Below, one piece after another: positions 1 through 5,744 of a stretch of 5,744 bases of DNA. Under the pieces are notes generated by a model. It was given only the letters and a program-made list of their open reading frames with translations, searched no databases and was not told the origin of the DNA. Within the stretch, counting starts at the first letter, position 1, and every line of letters starts with the position of its first letter. The stretch covers positions 1 through 5,744 of the forward strand of contig JAIXXU010000122.1 of the NCBI GenBank assembly GCA_027490595.1, read 5' to 3'. The translations under genes and the position numbers were made by a program. The stretch is from Pseudomonadota bacterium (GTDB taxonomy: Bacteria > Bdellovibrionota_B > Oligoflexia > Silvanigrellales > Silvanigrellaceae).

Positions 1-938
1 AAGATTTTTGAGAAATAAACTAAATTTTCTTCTTCGTTATGAGCAAAGCAAAAAGAAAAATTTTCATTTTTTGAAAGCTCTATCGCAAAAAAATCATCCA
101 TTGGAAATGACACAACATTGCCCGCTGAAAAAAGTTTTTCATGGACAGAAGGAATTTTAATACGAGGTAGGTGAATCAATAAATTCTTCCAAGACATTAA
201 ATTTTTTTGCAATTCATCAAGAGACCAAAGTCTTTCTGAGTCAAAAATGACAGCATTATCAGCCCACCAAGGCTCAACAAATTCTCGCCTTAAACTGGAG
301 CAAAAACCCACAGTACCCAGACATTTTGCCAAATCACGGGCAAGGCTTCTAATGTAAGTACCCTTACCGCAAACGACACGAAATAAAAGTTTATGAGAAC
401 CTTGGCGAAAAGAAATCAGATCTAAATCATAAATAAAAATATTTCTTGTTTTGCTTTCAATACACTGAGGCAATTCACCTTGAACTCTCATAAATTCGTA
501 CAGAGGTCTGCCATTCATTTTTAAGGCACTATATGCAGGTGGAACTTGAGATATCTCGCCTTTAAACTTTGGGATAATTTTTAAAATGTCCACTTCTTCG
601 AGCGCGGGTATAGGCTTTTCGCAAATAATTTGCCCCTGACAATCAAGGGTGTCTGTTTCCTGGCCCAAAGTAATTTCAAACAAATACTGCTTCTTGTGGC
701 CAATAAGTTCATCGTTTAATCTGGTGACGCCGCCAATCATGATTGGCAATAAACCAGAAGCAAAAGGGTCAAGAGTGCCCAAATGGCCAATTTTTGTATT
801 TTTATATCCAAGGGTTTTTAGGGTTTTTTTAAAGGAACTAACAACAAAGTGACTGGTTATGTTTTCTGGTTTATCTAAAAGCAATAAACCAGAAATAGTT
901 GAACTTGATGCTAACTCACTTTGTACTATCGGACTCAT
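1..938 (-). CDS. truB: tRNA pseudouridine(55) synthase TruB (3' end cut by window edge)
   Basis: TruB isomerises U55 in the T-loop of elongator tRNAs to pseudouridine, in the cytoplasm. The frame is open from the ATG at 938 to base 1: 312 full codons with no stop. The family is usually about 300-315 residues, so probably only a few residues are missing. Visible motifs: GLLLLDKP (residues 17-24); the catalytic loop KIGHLGTLDPFASG (49-62), with the nucleophile Asp57; a KQYLFEITLG strand with the conserved Tyr; and KGTYIRSLARDL, which carries the conserved Arg of the active site. A PUA-like tail follows, around the LPRIKIPSV segment. The ATG lies inside the end of rbfA, a 23-base overlap. Only a weak GAAAG stands upstream (944-948), so translation is probably coupled to rbfA. 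This is the most AT-rich part of the window. The identification is secure; the exact end is unseen. Confidence 0.96.
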   Translation of the reverse strand, partial: MSPIVQSELASSSTISGLLLLDKPENITSHFVVSSFKKTLKTLGYKNTKIGHLGTLDPFASGLLPIMIGGVTRLNDELIGHKKQYLFEITLGQETDTLDCQGQIICEKPIPALEEVDILKIIPKFKGEISQVPPAYSALKMNGRPLYEFMRVQGELPQCIESKTRNIFIYDLDLISFRQGSHKLLFRVVCGKGTYIRSLARDLAKCLGTVGFCSSLRREFVEPWWADNAVIFDSERLWSLDELQKNLMSWKNLLIHLPRIKIPSVHEKLFSAGNVVSFPMDDFFAIELSKNENFSFCFAHNEEENLVYFSKI

Positions 939-1305
939 TGGAGCTTTCAGAGCCTAAATCACTACGCTCATTTTTAATGTCATTTAGAATCTTGGACATT
1001 TTCAGACTATAAGAAATAGAATCATCAAAAAAGAACGCAACCTCTGGAGCAAACTTAATTTGTATTTTTTCAGCAACTTTCTTGCGAACAAACCCTTTTG
1101 CTTTGGCTAAACCCTGCTTACATTTTGCTTGATTCTCACTTGGACAAGTGTAGTAAATTTTTGCAATCTTTAAGTCAGGAGTCATCTTTACAGAAAGAAC
1201 TGTCATGCCCTTTAACCGCGGATCGTGGATATCACCAGAAACAAGCATAGTTGCAAAGCAATCACGAATTTCTTCGGCAAGCTGTAACATTCTAACCGTG
1301 GTCAT
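916..1305 (-). CDS. rbfA: 30S ribosome-binding factor RbfA
   Basis: RbfA is a small KH-fold protein that binds the immature 30S subunit near the 5' end of 16S rRNA and helps its late maturation and cold adaptation. The 129 residues fit the family's usual 110-135. The N-terminal helix (about residues 5-20, MLQLAEEIRDCFATML) is followed by the typical strand region DPRLKGMTVLSVKMTPDLK, which reads as the family's 'DPRL...T.V.vs.DL..AkVy' pattern. A helix rich in Lys/Arg (KAKGFVRKKVAEKI) and the strand IKFAPEVAFFFDDS complete the KH fold. The last 18 or so residues are a polar Ser/Glu/Asp tail that is probably disordered. The start is supported by an AAGGA 8 bases upstream, lying directly after the infB stop. 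The gene sits between infB and truB, as in many bacteria, and its end overlaps truB. Confidence 0.95.
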   Translation of the reverse strand: MTTVRMLQLAEEIRDCFATMLVSGDIHDPRLKGMTVLSVKMTPDLKIAKIYYTCPSENQAKCKQGLAKAKGFVRKKVAEKIQIKFAPEVAFFFDDSISYSLKMSKILNDIKNERSDLGSESSNESDSTK

Positions 1306-1313
1306 TGATTTAT

Positions 1314-1318
1314 TCCTT
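1314..1318 (-). promoter_or_regulatory. rbfA ribosome binding site
   Basis: AAGGA on the minus strand, 8 bases before the rbfA ATG and directly after the infB TAA. Ribosomes ending infB would be placed over it, so re-initiation or coupling between the two genes is likely. Confidence 0.75.
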
Positions 1319-4300
1319 TTAGTTCAACGTAGGCGCAATTTCTTCGACTATGAATAACTCAAGAGTGTCACCAACTTTCACATCATTATAGTTTTCAACA
1401 GAAATACCACATTCAAATCCTTGAGCGACTTCTTTAGCATCTTCTTTAAACCGTTTTAAAGAACCAACACGTCCGGTATAAATTACGATGTTGTCTCTCA
1501 AAAGACGAACATGAGAATTTCGTGTTACTTTCCCATCGATAACCATGGTTCCACACACCATACCAACCTTGGGAACAGAAAACGTATTGCGTACTTCTGC
1601 ATGGCCAATAACTTTATCTTGTTTAACAGGAGCCAAAGAACCAAGCATTGCAGCCTGAACAGCCTCAATCAATTTATAGATAATTGAAAAACACTGAATG
1701 TCGACGCCGGTTCTTTCTGCAAATTGAGAAGCCATCTTGTCAGGGCGCACATTAAACCCAACAATGAGAGCCTTAGATGCTTGAGCTAAAATAGCATCTG
1801 TCTCGGTAATGCCACCAACGGCCGAAAGAATGATTTTTGTTTTTACTTTAGCTGTATCAAGTTTATGTAAGGAAGATTTGATAGCTTCTGCAGAACCATG
1901 GGTGTCTGCCTTGATAATAACAGCGAGATCTTTAGGCTTATCGTCACCAGCATTTGCCATCAAGGCCATGAGATCTTCCATGGATGACGAACGTTGGCTC
2001 GCGAGATCTTTTTGTCTTTGTTTTTCAATACGGAAAGCAACAGCTTCTCTGGCAATGGCATCAGATGCCACACAGTTAAACGGATCGCCAGCTTCAGGCA
2101 CACCATCAATTCCAATAATTTCTACTGGCGTGGAAGTCGACGCCATAGCAAGTTTTTGCCCTTTATCATCAGTCATGGCACGCACGCGGCCTGAGCATTT
2201 TCCAATAACAATAAAATCTTGCTGTTTGAGAATTCCTTTAGTCACTATCACTGTTGCTACAGGGCCACGAGCTTTGTCTAAACGAGCCTCAATGACTATA
2301 CCTTCCGCAAACCCCTCATTGGTTGCTTTGAGATCAAGAACATCAGCCTGCAGTAGAATAGACTCAATCAATTCATCAAGACCTTGGCGTGTTTTTGCAG
2401 AAACTTGCACAAAAATACAGTCTCCACCCCACTCTTCAGGAATCACTTGTTGGTCAGTAAGCTCACGAGTGATACGTTCAATATTTACGCCTGGCTTATC
2501 GACCTTGTTAATAGCCACAATCAAAGGAACCTGAGCCGCTCTTGCGTGGGCAATAGCTTCAATAGTTTGAGGCATCACACCATCATCACCAGCAACCACA
2601 AGAACAACGATATCAGTTACTTTAGCTCCCCGTGCACGCATGGAGGTAAATGCCTCATGACCAGGGGTGTCTAGGAAGGTTAACCTGCGACCCTTGTGTT
2701 CAATCTCATAAGCACCAATATGTTGAGTAATACCACCGGCTTCTTTGTCGGCAACATTAGCAGAGCGAATGGCATCAAGAAGTGATGTTTTACCGTGATC
2801 GACGTGTCCCATAATTGTAATAATGGGAGGTCGAGAAGTTTGATTTTCATCGACTATCGTGTTCGTTTTACGAGCTAGAATATCACCGATAGAAACACTT
2901 GTATTTTGTGCTTCAAACCCAAACTCTTGCACCACAAAATTAGCAGTATCAAAATCTAGTTGCTGGTTTATGGAAGCCATCATTCCTAATTTCATAAGAG
3001 TTTTAATGATAGCCGTTGCTTTTTGACTTAGTTCACCTGCAAGATCGTTAACAGTAATAAACTCATCTATACGGATGATTTTCTTTGATGCTTTAGTAGG
3101 ATTGACGGGTTCTGGTTTTCTGACTTCTTTGCGCTTCAAACCCGAACCTTTTTTACGATTTGGGATCATGGTTCGAACAATTGGTTCGCCATCCCCTTCG
3201 GCTACAATAACGTCAAAGTCACTCTCTTCTTCTTCGAATCTGCCTCCTTTGAGGCGAGCATTTTTAGGTGATTTAAAATCTTCTTCAAAACCACGCTTTT
3301 TATCCCGGTCTTTATCCCGATCTTTCAGACGCGATGGCATATCTTTTCCAGCGGCCGGCGTAGCAGCAGCATCTGGCATCACGAATGGTTTTGAACCACC
3401 AACAAATGGACGGGAACCAGGAGCACCCTGCGGCCCTGAATAACTCCCATTTCTTTGACCGGATGTTTGAACACTGTAATTGGTACGAGGAGCAGAGGAG
3501 TTTTGACCTTGTGAGGTATAAGGCTGCGGACGCTGACCAGGGGAATTTGCGTTGTCTTGTCTTCTATACCCACCTTGATCTTGTTGAGGGCGCTGAGAAA
3601 AACCGCCTCCATCACGACCACCGCGGTACTGACCAGAAGGGGAGCCCGTTTGCTGAGGGGAACCTGGGCGACGCATTCCTTGTTGGGGAGTCTGAGGAAC
3701 TTGTGATGGATTATCCACGGCACGTCTGACAATGACAGCACCTGAAGATGATGGCACAGAAGGTTTAGCGGGCGGGGACATAGGAGGACGTGCCTGTAAT
3801 GGTTGGACAGGTGGCTTGCTCACAGGAACGGCCTGCGGACGCTCTTGAGCTTTAACCACAGAAGCAGGAACTCCCTGGAGTGTTTCCTTGAGCGGTTGCT
3901 GAGAAACTTCCTTTTCAATAGACAACTCAGCTGGTTTCTGTATTTTTTCAACTACACTGGCAATTTTTTCAACCGGAAGGTCAACTTGCGTCGAAGCCAC
4001 AGCTATACTTGGCTCAGAAAGGATGACTTCTTCCGAATGGCTGGCCTCAAAATCCTGAGTCTGGCTGAAAGAGGATGGTTCTCCTGTCGGCATTTCGTGC
4101 GTCTCTACACGGCGTCTGATGATCAGCTTTTGAGATGATTTCGTAGCGCTTTCACTTTCCGTGGACTTTCCTTTGCGAACAACAGCTTTAAGCTTTGCTG
4201 CATCGCTATCAGAGATAGCATTAAAGTGATTTTTAACTTGAACTCCTAGTTCTTGGAGTTTTGCAATGGCAACTTTGGTTTCAATGCCAAGCTCTTTAGC

Positions 4301-4327
4301 CAGATCAAGGACTCTGGTACGACTCAT
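1319..4327 (-). CDS. infB: Translation initiation factor IF-2
   Basis: IF-2 is the GTPase that brings formyl-Met-tRNA to the 30S subunit and promotes joining of the 50S. At 1002 residues it is a long but normal bacterial form. Residues 1-52 form a first IF2_N-type helical module (RVLDLAKELGIETK). Residues about 54-330 are a low-complexity linker rich in Pro, Gln, Gly and Arg. Residues 331-405 are highly charged. A second IF2_N module lies at about 421-472. The G domain (about 500-665) has G1 GHVDHGKT (507-514), G2 with Thr534 in GGITQHIG, G3 DTPGH (553-557, with the catalytic His557), G4 NKVD (607-610) and G5 SAK (643-645). Domain II spans about 670-760, domain III about 800-895, and the fMet-tRNA-binding C2 domain about 905-995. 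C2 carries GMVCG and ECGI, which hold the Cys, Glu and Gly known to contact the initiator tRNA in this family. All catalytic motifs are intact. The ATG is set by AGGGAG 5 bases upstream. Confidence 0.98.
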   Translation of the reverse strand: MSRTRVLDLAKELGIETKVAIAKLQELGVQVKNHFNAISDSDAAKLKAVVRKGKSTESESATKSSQKLIIRRRVETHEMPTGEPSSFSQTQDFEASHSEEVILSEPSIAVASTQVDLPVEKIASVVEKIQKPAELSIEKEVSQQPLKETLQGVPASVVKAQERPQAVPVSKPPVQPLQARPPMSPPAKPSVPSSSGAVIVRRAVDNPSQVPQTPQQGMRRPGSPQQTGSPSGQYRGGRDGGGFSQRPQQDQGGYRRQDNANSPGQRPQPYTSQGQNSSAPRTNYSVQTSGQRNGSYSGPQGAPGSRPFVGGSKPFVMPDAAATPAAGKDMPSRLKDRDKDRDKKRGFEEDFKSPKNARLKGGRFEEEESDFDVIVAEGDGEPIVRTMIPNRKKGSGLKRKEVRKPEPVNPTKASKKIIRIDEFITVNDLAGELSQKATAIIKTLMKLGMMASINQQLDFDTANFVVQEFGFEAQNTSVSIGDILARKTNTIVDENQTSRPPIITIMGHVDHGKTSLLDAIRSANVADKEAGGITQHIGAYEIEHKGRRLTFLDTPGHEAFTSMRARGAKVTDIVVLVVAGDDGVMPQTIEAIAHARAAQVPLIVAINKVDKPGVNIERITRELTDQQVIPEEWGGDCIFVQVSAKTRQGLDELIESILLQADVLDLKATNEGFAEGIVIEARLDKARGPVATVIVTKGILKQQDFIVIGKCSGRVRAMTDDKGQKLAMASTSTPVEIIGIDGVPEAGDPFNCVASDAIAREAVAFRIEKQRQKDLASQRSSSMEDLMALMANAGDDKPKDLAVIIKADTHGSAEAIKSSLHKLDTAKVKTKIILSAVGGITETDAILAQASKALIVGFNVRPDKMASQFAERTGVDIQCFSIIYKLIEAVQAAMLGSLAPVKQDKVIGHAEVRNTFSVPKVGMVCGTMVIDGKVTRNSHVRLLRDNIVIYTGRVGSLKRFKEDAKEVAQGFECGISVENYNDVKVGDTLELFIVEEIAPTLN
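3299..3322 (-). repeat. Two-copy 12-base tandem repeat in infB
   Basis: On the plus strand TTTATCCCGGTC is followed directly by TTTATCCCGATC, differing at one base. It encodes DRDKDRDK (within residues 336-343) in the charged segment before the second IF2_N module. This looks like a small in-frame slippage duplication. Confidence 0.6.
3398..3694 (-). repeat. Low-complexity RG/Q/S-rich segment of the IF-2 linker
   Basis: IF-2 residues about 212-310. The segment is made almost wholly of Gly, Gln, Arg, Ser, Pro and Tyr, with repeated RGG-, QRPQ- and GQ-type short motifs (YRGGRDGGG, SQRPQQ, GQRPQP). No regular repeat unit is visible in the DNA. The bias leaves all the overlapping frames rather open, which produces several spurious reading frames. 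It is likely disordered. Long variable linkers between the N-terminal modules and the G domain are usual in IF-2, but this RGG/Q flavour is stronger than most I know. Confidence 0.7.
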
Positions 4328-4399
4328 TCGTGCTCCCTATCATCTTATCCAACAAGGACAAGTATGGTTTATTTTTGCATACAAATTTTTGGTTCATTT
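4328..4399 (-). other. 72-base spacer between the YlxR-like gene and infB
   Basis: This is the longest intergenic stretch in the window. It is AT-rich in its upstream half and carries the infB Shine-Dalgarno at its downstream end. I looked for a promoter: TTGTAT and TAAGAT elements occur but are about 31 bases apart, and other pairings are too close. I found no strong stem followed by a T-run, so no terminator either. A short TCC-TTGTT-GGA stem is too weak to call. It probably serves only as leader for infB within the common transcript. Confidence 0.5.
4333..4338 (-). promoter_or_regulatory. infB ribosome binding site
   Basis: AGGGAG on the minus strand, 5 bases before the infB ATG. It is the strongest Shine-Dalgarno match in the window. 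It supports this start for the full-length factor, whose first residues already match the IF2_N module. Confidence 0.8.
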
Positions 4400-4906
4400 T
4401 TAAGGTATTGAAGATAGCACCCTCAAGACGGCATCTTTTTGATTAACAAGTAACGATTTGACCATCTTCTCGCGTCCAAAAAAGATTTGGCCAAGGACCC
4501 CCGCAGGAACATTAAATTTAATCCCAAGAAGTCGGTGTGAATAGAGATTTAGAAGGGTTTCACAATGCCTATTAAACCGTTCAGAGCCATCGTTGGAAAT
4601 AATGAGAAGTCGAGAAATACTAACTCCTACGTCGAGACTTTGAATTTTTTTTACAGACAACTGAGCTAAACGTGTTAAGCCAGCCTCTTCTTGCTCCAAG
4701 ACCGTTTGGATCTGCTCTAAACCGACACGTAGACTACCGCAGCGACGCACAAACGCAAGGGTTTTTTCTAAATTTTCATCAAGAGTGACAACGGGTATTG
4801 TCCGCTTGCCACCCTCCCAGAGAGGCATGCAAGTATCTGCTAATTTTTCAAGGAGTTGAGGCAATTGGTTATGATCAGAGACCAGAGAGTCTTGTGGTTT
4901 CGGCAT
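4400..4906 (-). CDS. YlxR/DUF448-like protein with L7Ae-type C-terminal half
   Basis: A 168-residue protein in the ylxR position between nusA and infB. YlxR proteins are small nucleic-acid-binding proteins linked to transcription and ribosome genes. In some bacteria, notably alphaproteobacteria, they carry a second, L7Ae-like domain. Here the C-terminal half (about residues 75-168) resembles that L7Ae-like domain: GLTRLAQLSV, then SRLLIISNDGSERF, GIKFNVPAGVLGQIFFGRE and a final helix. The N-terminal half should carry the YlxR signature (an R-C-I/V start and an LPGRG-type loop) but shows only a faint trace around GGKRTIPVVTLDENLEK (32-48). I see no recognisable R-x-C or PGRG motif. The ATG is chosen because GGAAAA lies upstream with GGA 7 bases away. 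It gives a 32-base overlap with nusA. A TTG at 4951 would extend the overlap, and an ATG at 4828 would shorten the protein to 142 residues. Family placement rests on position plus the C-terminal resemblance. Confidence 0.72.
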   Translation of the reverse strand: MPKPQDSLVSDHNQLPQLLEKLADTCMPLWEGGKRTIPVVTLDENLEKTLAFVRRCGSLRVGLEQIQTVLEQEEAGLTRLAQLSVKKIQSLDVGVSISRLLIISNDGSERFNRHCETLLNLYSHRLLGIKFNVPAGVLGQIFFGREKMVKSLLVNQKDAVLRVLSSIP

Positions 4907-5744
4907 GAAGTTTTCCAGAAAATTTGAGGGACAGTCCAGTACGATAAGCAATTTCTTCAGGATTTGAATTTGCTAGAGAAAGAAAATCTGTATAACCGGC
5001 AACATGTAGAACTGCAGCAGATTGTTCTGCTACACCACGAAGCGCCATCCAATAACGAAGACGCTCAGTGTCTACGAGTTTTGGATCCACTTTTTCAGGA
5101 TCTAAGAGAGGAAGTGGACGAGTTTTCGCCACAATATCCTCAATTGCTGCTTCAGCTTCAAAGTTTTCATTTTCCATAGCTAAAGGATTTGCAAAATCTA
5201 AGTCATCAAGTTCGTCAGGTACTTGAACCACTTCTTGCTTTTCTAAAGAAGCGGCTAATTCACTGGCACCAACAATGACTTGTTCTGCTTCTTCCGCAGA
5301 TAAACGAAGAATTTTTACAAGAGTACGAGGGTCCATGCGAGCAATATCAGCAGGATCTTTGTAACCTTCGTTCACTAATATTTCTGCACGTATTTCACCC
5401 AATACAGGAATGCGAGCCACAAGAGACTTACTCTCTTGAGTGAGCTCTTTCATTTTAGTTTCAGAGCGAATGTCTACTTTCCACCCAGTTAACTGAGCAG
5501 CAAGGCGCACATTCTGACCCCTCTTTCCAATAGCTAAAGAAAGGTGATCATCAGGGACGACAACTTCCATAATGTGTAACCGCTCATTAACAATAACTTT
5601 ACTAGGCTCCGCGGGAGCCAGGGCGTTACATACAAATCTGGCGGGATCTCTATCAAAAGGGATAATATCAATTTTTTCTCCGCGCAATTCTTGAACGATA
5701 CTTTGAACGCGCGCACCCTTAATTCCGACACAAGCTCCTACAGG
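4875..5744 (-). CDS. nusA: Transcription termination/antitermination factor NusA (5' end cut by window edge)
   Basis: NusA binds RNA polymerase and nascent RNA and controls pausing, intrinsic termination and antitermination. The frame is open to the right edge, so the start, the N-terminal polymerase-binding domain and S1 domain are outside. The 289 visible residues begin within KH1, at PVGACVGIKGARV with the GIKG loop (residues 7-10), then GEKIDIIPF and ARFVCNALAPAE. KH2 follows, with PDDHLSLAIGKRGQNVRLAAQLTGW (positions 64-88) and its GKRG loop (73-76). Residues about 105-165 form a first helix-hairpin-helix repeat (IPVLGEIRAEILVNEGYKD). An acidic linker spans about 174-225. A second, similar repeat (about 228-289, LRGVAEQSAAVLHVAGY) ends the protein, resembling the AR1/AR2 arrangement of E. 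coli. A TTG at 5687 (LRGEK) is an internal codon, not a start: the frame runs through it in conserved KH1 sequence. The stop lies inside the next gene. Confidence 0.97.
   Translation of the reverse strand, partial: PVGACVGIKGARVQSIVQELRGEKIDIIPFDRDPARFVCNALAPAEPSKVIVNERLHIMEVVVPDDHLSLAIGKRGQNVRLAAQLTGWKVDIRSETKMKELTQESKSLVARIPVLGEIRAEILVNEGYKDPADIARMDPRTLVKILRLSAEEAEQVIVGASELAASLEKQEVVQVPDELDDLDFANPLAMENENFEAEAAIEDIVAKTRPLPLLDPEKVDPKLVDTERLRYWMALRGVAEQSAAVLHVAGYTDFLSLANSNPEEIAYRTGLSLKFSGKLHAETTRLSGL
4911..4916 (-). promoter_or_regulatory. Weak ribosome binding site of the YlxR-like gene
   Basis: GGAAAA on the minus strand, inside the coding end of nusA. Its GGA is 7 bases before the ATG at 4906. 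It is weak, but it is what decides that start over the upstream TTG (4951) and the internal ATG (4828). Confidence 0.45.

Noticed and set aside
86..830. Seven-base A or T runs in truB (near 86-92, 202-208 and 824-830) as slippage or phase-variation sites
   Set aside because: Runs of seven are common in AT-rich coding DNA, the frame is intact across all of them, and truB is not a gene expected to switch.
649..852. 67-codon open frame on the plus strand
   Set aside because: It is antisense to truB across the catalytic region and has no family resemblance.
1809..2534. 241-codon open frame on the plus strand opposite the IF-2 G domain and domain II
   Set aside because: It is antisense to the most conserved part of infB, its protein has no recognisable pattern, and no promoter or Shine-Dalgarno supports it.
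3385..3729. Long open frames on both strands (plus strand 3385-3729 and 3075-3443; minus strand 3379-3741) over the IF-2 linker
   Set aside because: They are by-products of the low-complexity G/Q/R/P coding sequence, which has few stops in any frame. They show no domain, no good ribosome binding site, and lie entirely inside infB.
4328..4399. Promoter or terminator between the YlxR-like gene and infB
   Set aside because: The -35-like TTGTAT and -10-like TAAGAT are about 31 bases apart, and no stem with a following T-run is present.
4684..4875. Frameshift hiding a normal YlxR domain between the nusA stop and the L7Ae-like half
   Set aside because: The other two minus-strand frames meet stops within this stretch, and none shows an R-x-C or PGRG motif.
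4907..4951. TTG at 4951 as the start of the YlxR-like gene
   Set aside because: It would extend the overlap with nusA to 77 bases, the added residues show no family resemblance, and the ATG at 4906 has a better placed GGA.

Overview
The window holds five genes, all on the minus strand and tightly packed. Read from high to low coordinates they are nusA (cut by the right edge), a YlxR/L7Ae-like RNA-binding protein, infB, rbfA and truB (cut by the left edge). This is the classic bacterial nusA-infB operon, which links transcription elongation and antitermination (NusA), translation initiation (IF-2), 30S subunit maturation (RbfA) and tRNA modification (TruB). The usual first gene rimP and the usual follower rpsO would lie outside the window and are not seen.

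Layout: nusA runs from the right edge down to 4875. The YlxR-like gene (4400-4906) starts inside the end of nusA. A 72-base gap (4328-4399) precedes infB (1319-4327, 1002 residues). The gap between infB and rbfA is only 13 bases and carries the rbfA Shine-Dalgarno. truB starts inside the 3' end of rbfA and continues past base 1. There is no gene-free stretch over 300 bases, no RNA gene, mobile element or CRISPR array, and no convincing promoter or terminator. The spacing suggests one polycistronic transcript entering from beyond the right edge.

Organism: a moderately AT-rich Gram-negative bacterium, most likely a proteobacterium in the broad sense. The IF-2 N-terminus (starting RVLDLAKELGI), the RR-V motifs in its linker, and the NusA segment ARFVCNALAPAE recall delta-proteobacterial or Bdellovibrionota/Oligoflexia-type proteins. 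The fused C-terminal L7Ae-like half of the YlxR protein recalls the alphaproteobacterial arrangement. This placement is made from memory of the families, without a search, and is tentative.

This is mostly a conserved housekeeping region, and I see no hidden new system. The points worth a second look are the eroded N-terminal half of the YlxR-like protein, the long RG/Q-rich disordered linker of IF-2 with two copies of a short basic motif, a possible internal IF-2 start, the two C-terminal helical repeats of NusA, and two gene overlaps with weak ribosome binding sites that suggest translational coupling.
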